NCBI GenBank assembly: GCA_029783825.1
Contig: JAREIK010000801.1
Span: 10,814,391 to 10,878,390, forward strand
Source: Sapria himalayana
Taxonomy: Eukaryota; Streptophyta; Magnoliopsida; Malpighiales; Rafflesiaceae
Length of the DNA: 64,000 nucleotides
Direction of reading: 5' to 3'
A program made the position numbers and the translations under genes. Positions 58,203-62,830 of this stretch are shown in pieces. The stretch's first letter is position 1. Each line of letters opens with the position of its first letter. The notes beneath the pieces are model-generated. The model did no database searches. It worked only from the letters and a program-made list of their open reading frames with translations, and was not told the DNA's origin.

Positions 58203-61185
58203 CTATTTCAGCATTATAAAAATTTATTTTATTTTAAAATATAAATTTAGATATGTATAATATAACACTAAATTGAAAGAATAAAATTTATAAAGAAAAC
58301 AAAATATTAATTTAATTTTGATAGATAAGATTAATTCAAATGATAAATGAATTGTAGAGAAATTAGATCCCCTCCATGCCCTGATCTTTGTTGGCTTCAA
58401 GATGATGAGTTATTTAATATTCATACTATTAGAGTTGTGATATCTAACTCCCAAAATACTCAAGCATTATTAGATCATATGATTTTCTCACATTATGTAC
58501 AACAAAAACAAAAATAATAAAATATAAAGTAAGTACTCAAAAATTAAAGTCAAAAATTTGATTAAATTTAATAAAAAACTTGAAATATTTATACCTAATT
58601 AATATTTTATACTAGGTACAAGTAGATGCAACTGCAAAGAAAAAATTTAATTTGACAGCAATTAATGAAGATAAAGATTTATATGGAATAAAGATACATG
58701 ATAATGAATATTTTCTTACTTTTAATATATTTGATGTGAATGATGATGACTTTGAATAGAAGACTACAAATTAAAACTATTTATTATAGTTCTTATTTAA
58801 TGAGTTAGTTATGATTTTTTATTAAAATTCGAAACTATTCGTATAGTTGAATCTATTTTTATTTTATGACTTATGATTTTTTGTGAAAGTAGTAAATTAA
58901 TAAATATTTTTATAATTCTAATAAAATATTTTCATATTTTTATTTATGCTATTTTATTTTAATTTATTTTATATATTTTAAAATATTAATTAATTATATA
59001 ATATTATGCTCAAAAAATTTATACCTCATTATCTTGAAGCTTATGCATCATATCACGAACACAAAAAATATATCACCTTATATTTTTGCATTTTAAAAGA
59101 TTGATAATGATAGTCATGCAATGAAATATATAACCTCAAATTCAACAATTCATGAGTGAATGAAACACATAGAGGTTGACAACTTCTTTAGGGAGAAGAT
59201 CCAGAATGATACCATTGCTATAACATATATTCAAATAATATATTATATAAAAAACATATACACTAAGGTCTTTAAGATGTCTCAACTTATATTTCTTTCC
59301 TCCAAACATGATTTAGTAGATTTGATTATACCAACAAAATGGAATATGTATTAGTATGCTTTTTTTAATATTATTTTATGTTTATGATAGGAGCAACTAA
59401 TCTGTGAGTTATCCCAATCATTTTTACCTATTTTACAAGTACATACTCATATGATGTTATCCATTGAGAATTATTACATATTCTTTATATTAATTTATAA
59501 TTAGATATGTCAAACGAGCATGGCAGGGCCAGGCTGGCCAATTTTTTGGTGGTCCAATCAGGCCACCATGTCGTGCCCGGCACGGCCCGGTATGATAATC
59601 ATGTCACATCAGGCACGGCACAGCTTGAGAATTGTCAGCTCGGCAAGGACCACCAGCCCGGCTCATACCCAATTCGTGCTGGTTCATGCCTGGACTTGCC
59701 GGGTCGGACTAGTTTGTACCCCTAGTATTTTCAGCTGAATTAAGAAAAATCCAACTGAGTTCCCTGGCCAATTTACCATGCAGTCGGGTCAGTCACACGT
59801 GTCGTGCTTAGCCCAGCACGAGGCATAGATCATGCCGGCGGGGCAGTGCACGAACCGTGCCAAGGCTCGGCCCAGCCTGGCATGCAACACGGTTCCAAAC
59901 CATGTCGTGTCGGGCCAAGCACGGCTGAACAGGGTCAAGCTCCAGGCCGAATCCGACCCACCCAACCCATATGACACCTCAATTTATAATAATAAAAATG
60001 ATTGGTGTAATTATTTTATTGATATAAAATTTTATGGAGGTAATATCAATACACAATAATCTTAAGTAATACAAAATATAGGAGAGATTAATATCTCAAT
60101 AATCTTACTTTTAAAAATCAATTAGATAGTATCTAATGAATCTCAAATCCGAAATATATTATCCTTAGACGAATGCACATGCAATTATAACAAAGCATGG
60201 CATTCAATACAAATACACAAAGACTTACAAGATAATTAGTCATCCCAGTATTATTCACACTCAAATATGTTTTGACTTCCAAATTCTTATTACTTCAGGT
60301 ATGTTAGTATTTGAGAAATTGCACACATTGACATTATTTTATATACTATGCAATTATTTGAAATTGATGCTTCATGGCTCCAGAAATCAAACCAGGGCCA
60401 ATCAAGGTAATTTCTGATCATTCATATCATGAGCCCAAAAAAGTATTTTTCACATCACACAATTGGTGCCAAAAGACATGCCACGGCCAAACAGAATAAA
60501 AAAAAATATTTACTGGAGAAATAATGGATGTAATGAATATAAATTTCAAGAATTCTAACAGGCAGTTACCTTGTAGCATCAAAACAGGTAAACTGATTGG
60601 CATGAGAACCAATAAATAAATAGACATCATTGTCCATAAACACAACAATTGGTGATGCATCTATGCAAGATTCCATGTTAGCTTTCCACAGTTCTTTCAA
60701 AGAGCCATTTCTGTATGTCAATACTTCTGTGGACCAAATATCTCGCAAAGAACTATGCAATCCATGTGCTTCTTGATGCATAACCTTGTTGGACTGGCTG
60801 AATGAATATGTCACAGTCATTGAAGGATTTTGATAAAGCTACCATAATCAGAAGAGACACTCTTATTCAAATCAACCTTTAAACATCGAGATTTGTTGGG
60901 ATGGAGATGATTAGAAGTGGTAGAACTAGCTGAAGAGGATGGAATCCAGTAATTTGAAATCAGTTTCAGCCTTGCATCAGCATCATTGGTGACGTGTGTT
61001 CCAGAAGGCACATGCCCATAAAGAAGAGCACCACACAGCTTAGATGGAATAGAGAAACTATAAAGCAACTTCATATTTATCCCCAAAATGTAAGAAACAT
61101 GTGCTGCAGAAATGGAATCACCCCCCAATGAAAAGAAATCATCATCAGCAGAAACATGTTCTATCATTAGTACATCACGAAATGC
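22201..61185 (-). CDS. AAE19: Acyl-activating enzyme 19-like gene (AASDH-type), five exons, partial at both ends
   Basis: Spliced minus-strand gene, join of 61185-60570, 54812-54737, 54655-54569, 46447-46404 and 22309-22201. Seen: every internal border is GT/AG, phases fit at each junction, and the joined frame gives a carrier domain with an LGGDS motif followed by propeller blades with repeated GSHxxxLYAL- and VVVGCYxGxIYFLD-type segments. Known: plant AAE19 and animal AASDH have an AMP-forming adenylation domain, a phosphopantetheine carrier and a C-terminal PQQ-like beta-propeller; they are thought to activate an acyl or amino acid, but the plant substrate is not settled. Inferred: the adenylation exons lie right of 64000 and the last blades left of 1, since no matching exon was found below 22201. 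Oddities are introns of 5757, 81, 8121 and 24094 bp filled with transposons, and a frameshift in the first exon. It could be a dying allele rather than a working gene. Confidence 0.85.
22310..23120. other. Left part of the 24-kb AAE19 intron next to the exon
   Basis: Probably original intron sequence. It contains one short minus-strand open frame ending at a good donor (22880-22753; see findings). Otherwise AT-rich without identifiable elements; an A run at 23111-23124 borders the LINE. Confidence 0.45.
23370..23970 (+). pseudogene. LINE ORF1 remnant: DUF4283 and CCHC zinc knuckle
   Basis: Starts [18 protein letters not shown]. The first frame carries a DUF4283 region ([12 protein letters not shown]...[10 protein letters not shown]), and the second frame from about 23605 continues it ([29 protein letters not shown]). 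A third frame, from about 23775, gives [14 protein letters not shown], a CCHC knuckle, then a basic stretch. Two frame changes break it. ORF1 proteins of this class bind the element's RNA. Confidence 0.82.
24640..28570 (+). pseudogene. LINE ORF2 remnant: endonuclease, reverse transcriptase, zf-RVT, RNase H
   Basis: Endonuclease: [19 protein letters not shown] (about 25007-25060) and [11 protein letters not shown] (about 25143-25175). [21 protein letters not shown] (about 26092-26148), [12 protein letters not shown] (about 26330-26365), and the catalytic YADD in [11 protein letters not shown] at 26646-26657. zf-[24 protein letters not shown] near 27465-27527, with ITSRCECYF and STDHLF. RNase [20 protein letters not shown] near 28138-28195, [11 protein letters not shown], and [14 protein letters not shown] near 28345-28390. 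Stops and frameshifts occur throughout, several as TGA or TAG where Trp is expected. Confidence 0.85.
28571..29524 (+). other. LINE 3' UTR
   Basis: GC-richer than its surroundings, with no coding motifs. 28880-29523 is the part shared with the minus-strand copy at 7930-8560. Ends with an A run. Confidence 0.75.
29540..30900. repeat. AT-rich old repeat with many GTGACT/ATGACT words
   Basis: 30220-30540 is built of phrases around TCATGAC, GTGACTTCA and TATGACTA, similar in style to 49340-49800 and 51360-51800. It is probably a decayed LTR family, but ends were not found. No gene. Confidence 0.35.
30911..32500 (-). mobile_element. TAGAGGTGTCAA-type hAT, inverted copy with transposase remnant
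   Basis: Begins on + at TAGAGGCGTCAAAT (30911), followed by subterminal GACATGGCC and GGCATGGCA words. The body on the minus strand is the same RICESLEEPER-like transposase as at 19.6-20.9 kb. The other terminus is not clear because a GC-rich family member starts at 32533. Confidence 0.6.
31400..32400 (-). pseudogene. hAT transposase remnant, RICESLEEPER/ZBED type, copy 2
   Basis: The minus strand matches 19955-20780: a [19 protein letters not shown] segment followed by [10 protein letters not shown] (near 32300-32210), and, at the C-terminal end, [24 protein letters not shown] then EDS.LDIQDMV (about 31600-31480). Stops and gaps throughout; the middle is poorly preserved. Confidence 0.68.
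32533..33346. mobile_element. Nonautonomous TAGAGGTGTCAA-family element, copy with GC-rich left end
   Basis: TAGAGGTGTCAAACG at 32533 and TTTGACACCTCTA ending at 33346. GC-rich CGGGCCGGGCC words follow the left end; from about 32740 a second, more decayed subterminal-like region (GGCATGGCACAAGGCACAGCC) suggests a composite or nested insertion. No matching 8-bp flanks were found, so the two ends may come from different copies. A short TTCTTTTTA tract lies at 33250-33290. No coding capacity. Confidence 0.6.
33360..34690. other. AT-rich unassigned sequence
   Basis: The longest frame (33815-34144, +) has no recognisable domain, and its end overlaps repeat-like GTGACT phrases. Probably decayed retrotransposon sequence. 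No feature supported. Confidence 0.3.
34730..36700. repeat. Large diverged direct repeat, copy 1
   Basis: Resembles 36950-38580 in the same orientation at an offset of about 2.17-2.21 kb. Examples are AACTCAAATTCATGT..T..GCACCTC at 34914 and 37140, ATAGCTATCCATCAT near 35340 and 37515, and GATCATCATCCGTTGAACCATCA near 36120 versus GACCATCGTCCGTCAGACTGTCA near 38287. Character unknown; no protein match recognised. Confidence 0.65.
36950..38580. repeat. Large diverged direct repeat, copy 2
   Basis: Second copy of the block at 34730-36700. After an interruption at about 38590-39335 the similarity resumes: CATATGAGTCTCTCTCACTT near 39420 versus CATATGAGTCTACCTCACTT near 36460, then CTCTAAGATCAATTCTTCTA near 39543 versus CTCTAAGATTAGTTCTACTA near 36572. 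Confidence 0.65.
38590..39335. other. ~0.75-kb insertion in copy 2 of the large repeat
   Basis: This stretch has no counterpart in copy 1 and is less AT-rich than its neighbours (for example CTACTGCAGAAAATGTAGCATTCTACA near 38760, which holds inverted GTAG/CTAC words). No terminal repeats were recognised. It may be an insertion here or a deletion in copy 1. Confidence 0.4.
39340..40060. other. End of large repeat copy 2 and AT-rich spacer
   Basis: 39340-39600 continues copy 2 of the repeat. The rest is AT-rich without a recognisable feature. Confidence 0.4.
40060..40109. repeat. (AT)n microsatellite
   Basis: About 24 uninterrupted AT units. It lies at the position where the related sequence at 21376-21388 has only a few AT units, so it expanded inside a repeat copy. 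Confidence 0.95.
40600..41250 (-). pseudogene. Ty1-copia reverse transcriptase remnant, minus strand
   Basis: Minus-strand frames give [10 protein letters not shown] near 41150-41120 (the copia SLYGLKQAPR region) and, about 0.1-0.15 kb further, [20 protein letters not shown] near 41040-40980, corresponding to the catalytic LLLYVDDMLI region with one aspartate changed. Stops and frameshifts are dense. It is flanked by AT-rich sequence that may be more of the same element. Confidence 0.55.
41800..42290. repeat. Copy of the dispersed repeat at 21640-22140
   Basis: See the entry at 21180-22140 for the matching words. Same orientation. Likely derived from LTR-retrotransposon sequence. Confidence 0.5.
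42290..42830. other. AT-rich, nothing recognised
   Basis: No open frame above 60 codons and no repeat identified. Confidence 0.4.
42850..43050 (+). mobile_element. tRNA-derived SINE, copy 1
   Basis: A box-like TTTAGTACAGTGACAAG (about 42864-42882) and B box-like GGGTTCGAGACTC (about 42910-42922) are spaced as in tRNA-derived RNA polymerase III promoters. The segment from the A box through ATCAGGCGAAACCTCT and AAAGGGCAAAG matches the reverse complement of 62130-62250. Boundaries are approximate. Confidence 0.6.
43050..44480. other. AT-rich, mostly unassigned sequence
   Basis: No supported gene. It may be internal sequence of a decayed minus-strand copia element, given the primer-binding-like site at 44882-44898, but no protein motif was recognised. 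Confidence 0.3.
44490..44760. repeat. CA/CAT-rich low-complexity region with (CA)n
   Basis: Sequence rich in CACA, CATG and ACAC words, with an uninterrupted (AC)n at 44658-44679. The His/Thr/Cys-rich open frames here are compositional. Confidence 0.8.
44882..44898 (-). other. Possible copia primer-binding site, minus strand
   Basis: TTGCTCTGATATAAAGT on +, read inversely as TATATCAGAGCAA, resembles the TGGTATCAGAGC site complementary to initiator Met-tRNA used by plant copia elements. LTR borders were not identified. Confidence 0.35.
45100..46400. other. Unassigned; LTR-like segment at about 45940-46260
   Basis: 45940-46260 has two versions of a phrase: CTTCTTCCTCTGCATTAGTTTTTGGGAATTA..TCTGCTTGAGCCCAATTT, and TTCTTTTGAGCTAGTTTTTAAAGATCA..TTTTGTCCGAACCCAATTT. 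These suggest an internal duplication of an LTR-like sequence. The frame at 45277-45471 has no recognised domain. Confidence 0.35.
46404..46447 (-). CDS. AAE19: AAE19-like microexon (44 nt)
   Basis: Acceptor GAAG|GTTAAG and donor TATG|GTAATG flank 14 codons plus two bases, reading [14 protein letters not shown] and the first two bases of a tryptophan codon. The tryptophan is completed by the first base of the exon at 22309. VK.QPVVD....LIW followed by CGSHD is the expected family order, and both phases fit, so the call is strong despite the size. The exon sits alone between introns of 8.1 kb and 24.1 kb. Confidence 0.88.
46864..47105 (+). mobile_element. Probable Ty1-copia LTR (5' LTR)
   Basis: TGTTGGA at 46864 and CA at 47104-47105 are plausible LTR ends. 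The right end directly abuts a TGGTATCAGAG primer-binding site. The left border is only suggested by the TG start. Confidence 0.45.
47106..47116 (+). other. Copia primer-binding site (initiator Met-tRNA)
   Basis: TGGTATCAGAG, complementary to the 3' end of plant initiator Met-tRNA, the usual copia primer. It is followed at 47345 by a gag-like start. Confidence 0.7.
47345..47480 (+). pseudogene. Copia gag N-terminal remnant
   Basis: [20 protein letters not shown] at 47345-47404 fits the N-terminus of a copia polyprotein. The frame is lost soon after, and hAT-related sequence begins at about 47480. Confidence 0.45.
47480..48850 (+). pseudogene. hAT transposase remnant, RICESLEEPER/ZBED type, copy 3
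   Basis: Similarity to 19500-20870 extends over the whole stretch in the same orientation: [24 protein letters not shown] near 47913-47985, [18 protein letters not shown] then [10 protein letters not shown] (to 48102), [18 protein letters not shown] near 48181-48240, SELSWYLE near 48465-48490, and a C-terminal region near 48690-48740. Frames are broken. It interrupts a copia leader. Confidence 0.65.
48850..49800. repeat. AT-rich repeat with GTCATGACTT-type phrases
   Basis: 49340-49480 resembles 51360-51500 (TCATTTATGTCACAACCTC versus TCATTCATG...; AATAATATACAATAAATCACGATTA versus AATAATACAAGATAAATTGCGATTA). Possibly two decayed LTRs of one element flanking about 2 kb. No gene. Confidence 0.45.
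49911..50115. repeat. GAGCTC palindrome array
   Basis: About eleven GAGCTC hexamers within 205 bp, many inside longer near-palindromes such as GAGCTCCATCATGGAGCTC. Units vary in spacing and order. Confidence 0.85.
50123..50335. repeat. Purine-rich GAGAGGGGC minisatellite-like stretch
   Basis: Words such as GAGAGAAAAGGGGCGAG, GGGCGAGGGCGAGG and GAGGAGAGAGGGGCA recur irregularly. The reverse-strand Pro/Leu/Ser-rich open frames are compositional. Confidence 0.8.
50671..52410. other. Old LTR-like sequence, minus-strand primer-site-like word at about 51139-51160
   Basis: GGCACTAATACCAAATGTAAGAATCC at 51145-51170, read inversely, gives TTGGTATTAGTGCC. This is like a mutated TGGTATCAGAGCC primer site, with an LTR beginning beyond it. 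51360-51800 shares phrases with 49340-49800. 51880-52410 has no recognised feature. Confidence 0.4.
52406..52413. repeat. Target-site duplication, left copy
   Basis: GTGATACT, identical to 52876-52883. Confidence 0.9.
52414..52875. mobile_element. Nonautonomous hAT element, TAGAGGTGTCAA family (462 bp), intact target duplication
   Basis: TAGAGGTGTCAAAC at the left and GTTGACACCTGTA at the right, flanked by an exact 8-bp duplication GTGATACT. The body is very GC-rich, with repeated CCGTGCC, GGCACGG, CGGGCCGGGCC words and an inverted repeat at 52610-52653. The exact duplication and sharp ends make it the youngest-looking member here. Open frames inside come from GC composition. Confidence 0.88.
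52610..52653. repeat. Perfect 16-bp inverted repeat
   Basis: AAAGACCGCGGGTCGG at 52610-52625 and CCGACCCGCGGTCTTT at 52638-52653, with a 12-nt loop, near the middle of the GC-rich hAT element. Confidence 0.9.
52876..52883. repeat. Target-site duplication, right copy
   Basis: GTGATACT, identical to 52406-52413. Confidence 0.9.
52884..53900. other. AT-rich, decayed, possibly copia-derived
   Basis: No clear domain. The later part (53660-53780) may be decayed copia pol sequence running into the next entry. Confidence 0.3.
53930..54482 (+). mobile_element. Copia RNase H end followed by LTR-like sequence
   Basis: Frames near 53945-54060 give [14 protein letters not shown]...SFLQQINQ, like the copia RNase H tail (HIEVDCHFIREK), then a [10 protein letters not shown] stretch shared with 59270-59310. 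LTR-like sequence follows from about 54235 and ends in a (TC)16 run at 54451-54482. Weak but consistent with the clearer fragment at 59130-59390. Confidence 0.4.
54451..54482. repeat. (TC)16 microsatellite
   Basis: Uninterrupted TC dinucleotides. Confidence 0.95.
54569..54655 (-). CDS. AAE19: AAE19-like exon: propeller blade segment (87 nt)
   Basis: Acceptor TTATCAG|G and donor GAG|GTATGA. It encodes 29 complete codons beginning [14 protein letters not shown] and ending WTFKTKGE, in phase 0 on both sides. The VVVGCY.G.IYFLD core is a blade signature of the AAE19 propeller. Downstream the gene jumps 8.1 kb to the next exon. Confidence 0.9.
54737..54812 (-). CDS. AAE19: AAE19-like exon: propeller blade segment (76 nt)
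   Basis: Acceptor TTCAG|T and donor CAG|GTTATT. It encodes [18 protein letters not shown] then VVDDFSQ. The segment RIECSA..VDDFSQ is typical of the PQQ-like propeller of AAE19/AASDH proteins. The first base completes a split serine codon from the upstream exon, and the exon ends in phase 0. It is separated from the next exon by an ordinary 81-bp intron, the only short intron of the gene in this window. Confidence 0.9.
54905..55082. repeat. (CA)n clusters including a (CA)n(TG)n palindrome
   Basis: CA runs at about 54905-54935 and 54999-55018, then a CA run at about 55043-55061 turning directly into (TG)n up to 55080. The last pair is self-complementary. Cys/Val/His open frames across it are compositional. 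Confidence 0.9.
55443..55503. repeat. (AT)n microsatellite
   Basis: AT dinucleotides with a few AAT interruptions, in the 5.8-kb AAE19 intron. Confidence 0.95.
55843..56340 (+). pseudogene. Unidentified gag-like remnant with degenerate zinc knuckle
   Basis: The first frame (55843-56121) is basic, with [20 protein letters not shown]. The next (56131-56340) contains [14 protein letters not shown], a CCHC knuckle with the second and last cysteines changed to tyrosine (TGT to TAT type). This suggests a retroelement gag or LINE ORF1, but no other domain is recognised. The frame at 56514-56780 may or may not belong to it. Confidence 0.35.
56990..59103 (+). mobile_element. Old copy of the 10-14 kb hAT, right terminus preserved
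   Basis: Transposase remnant on +, then a right end CATTTTAAAAGATTG (ending 59103). This is the inverse of the CAAAGTTTTAAAATG terminus at 10026, preceded by the inverse of the TTTGTGAGGTAAGGCGTAAGC subterminal sequence in decayed form. The left terminus was not found. An (AT)n run lies at 58168-58200. Confidence 0.7.
57015..58760 (+). pseudogene. hAT transposase remnant (DUF659 type), heavily decayed
   Basis: Colinear with the transposase at 12905-10400: [19 protein letters not shown] near 57030-57090, [23 protein letters not shown] near 57107-57180, [20 protein letters not shown]-like and HTWI segments near 57360-57400, [15 protein letters not shown] near 57694-57738, [26 protein letters not shown] near 58392-58470, and a tail segment near 58620-58760. 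Numerous stops and small indels show it is much older than the 10-14 kb copy. Confidence 0.75.
59130..59390 (+). pseudogene. Ty1-copia RNase H C-terminal remnant
   Basis: [17 protein letters not shown] at 59160-59210 matches the KHIEVDCHFIREK motif at the end of copia RNase H. The following [16 protein letters not shown] segment is shared with 54040-54080. Confidence 0.65.
59502..59981. mobile_element. Nonautonomous hAT element, TAGAGGTGTCAA family, copy with target duplication
   Basis: Left end TAGATATGTCAAAC and right end ATGACACCTCA enclose GC-rich CCCGGCACGG and GGCACGGC sequence. The flanking word ATTTATAAT occurs on both sides (59493-59501 and 59982-59990), giving an 8-9 bp duplication. 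It lies in the 5.8-kb AAE19 intron. Confidence 0.8.
59991..60569. other. Intron sequence before the AAE19 exon
   Basis: 60225-60330 resembles 62265-62370 (AGTCATCCCAGTATTATTCACACTCAA versus GATCATCCCAATATTATTCTCACTCAA, then GT.TTAGTATTTG). This is a short dispersed repeat of unknown type. Otherwise nothing recognised. Confidence 0.4.
60570..61185 (-). CDS. AAE19: AAE19-like exon: phosphopantetheine carrier domain and linker into the propeller
   Basis: Acceptor TTTTTTGGTAG precedes 61185 and donor AAG|GTAACT follows 60570. The first frame reads [33 protein letters not shown] sequence. The LGGDS serine is the expected 4'-phosphopantetheine attachment site of a PP-binding domain, and the following hydrophobic segment fits helix 3. 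The second part, in another frame from about 60820, encodes a linker then [15 protein letters not shown] and [11 protein letters not shown], matching the first propeller blade of the family. The frame change falls at about 60820-60840 around a run of four A; it corresponds to one missing or two extra bases. No intron with matching phase was found there. The exon ends in phase 2 and joins the next exon as a serine codon. Confidence 0.87.
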
Positions 61186-62120
61186 CTACCAAAAAATCAA
61201 ATATATAAATTTCTCGGAGCCATAAGATAAAATGAGCCACCAATCAAGAATAACACCAATAGGAACAAAAACAAGAACAAAACATTAAAATTTGATGAAT
61301 TAATGTATTTGATCATATGTATTTGATGTGAATTTCCTGACAAACGTGCTAGTATGCCCTGGTGGTGTTTTAAATTGTTCTAATTTTAAAATTATTCATT
61401 AATGATGTGTGTGTGTGTGTAAGTTTAGTCAGATTCAGACTTTCTCACTCAGCCCTGATCAATTTGAAAATATTTTACTTTAAAATTTCTTTGAGTACGA
61501 GACTCATCATATTAAATAAGAAAATATACTAAAATTTCATATTCTATCAATCAGACTTGTGTAAGCAATGATCATTTCAATTTGATATACTCAAATAAAT
61601 AGAGACGTAATAGGGATGAGACTTAAGAAAAATTCAAGCATTTTAATACCTAATTATTATCCTTCATCCCATCAATAAATGGCAAAAAAAAAAATCAACA
61701 TTTGGAAATCAAATCATACTCATTATTTTTTTTTCTCCTTCACAATTCCATTTGGACCTATAATTAAGAAATAGAGTTACTTGGTAGTTCTATTTGAACT
61801 TATTTGTCTATATTATAATTACATCTTTATGGAGTGATCATATGTATCAACAAGTACATATTATATCGATTCTAGAGAAAATAAATATAACAAATTAGTC
61901 ATGTTGGGCTAGCATGACCCCCTTTCTTGACCAACACTAAGCTACCTTGTCTTGCCAACACAACCTAGTTTGAAAGTCGATTAGGGTCGGGCCTCATTCA
62001 ACCTAGCACATGTCAAACCCATGCTAGCTTCATTGCAGTGAGATAAGCCTGAACCAGTGCAGCATACAACCTAGCCTAGACTAAACCCACTCAATGGCTC
62101 CCGCTTCATTGCAAAATCTA
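61186..62120. other. AAE19 intron upstream of the carrier-domain exon
   Basis: A (GT)n run lies at about 61407-61420. 61900-62100 is GC-richer with GGGCTAGCATGACC-type words, perhaps a decayed member of the TAGAGGTGTCAA family. No exon was recognised. Confidence 0.35.
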
Positions 62121-62129
62121 GATGTTTAT

Positions 62130-62270
62130 ATCTTGAAAGTTTTACCCATAAAAATCAAAGAAGTGCCTGATGAGTTTCGAATATAAGACTTACCACCCTT
62201 AGATGAAGACACTTATCATCGTACTAAGACATGAACTTCAATAGTTTCATAACACAAGGACTTACCAGCT
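62130..62270 (-). mobile_element. tRNA-derived SINE, copy 2
   Basis: Read on the minus strand: A box-like CTTAGTACGATGATAAGTG, B box-like TATTCGAAACTCATCAGGC, then GATTTTTATGGGTAAAAC. This is colinear with copy 1 at 42850-43050. Boundaries are approximate. Confidence 0.6.
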
Positions 62271-62479
62271 GACCGATCATCCCAATATTATTCTCACTCA
62301 ACCTCATTTAATTTTAGATTTTTTATGAGATTTAGTGTATTAGTATTTGTATATTCACACGCATAAAATAAAATATAATAAATAAAAATAAAATATATTC
62401 AAATTTCAACCTCAAATTCTTTTAATATGAAAAAAAAAGAAAAATTAATGTTTATTAGATATCAAATAATGCTACTTGT

Positions 62480-62830
62480 TCTATATCACGATAATCATCT
62501 TACTCTCAAATTTTAATTTTCACTACTCATATTTGAGTAATATTTGTCTTATTCTTATTATTCTCCTTATTTTTATTAATATTCTTATTCTTCTTATTCA
62601 TCTTATTATTCTTATTTTTCTTAGTCTTTTTTTATTTTTCTTATTCTTCTTATTCGAGTTATTCTTTATGCTCTTTTTATTCTTCTAATTTTTCTTATTC
62701 TATTTATTTTTCTTATTCTTTTAATATTTTCTATTCTTCTTATTTTTGTTATTCTTATTTTTCATATTCTACTTATTATTCATATCCTTCATATTCTTAT
62801 TAATCATCATATTCTACTTTTTCTATCATC
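62480..62830. repeat. TTATTC/TTCTTA-rich pyrimidine tract
   Basis: Hexamer-like TTCTTA and TTATTC words repeated for about 300 bp, similar in composition to the tracts at 1-7740, 9430-9720 and 33250-33290. Not coding. Confidence 0.85.

Noticed and set aside
60805..60880. A 76-nt intron (GTTGAT...TTCATTCAG) to explain the frame change in the AAE19 exon
   Set aside because: The splice phases do not connect the two frames correctly, and the excised part encodes sequence that fits the linker. A one-base length change is simpler.
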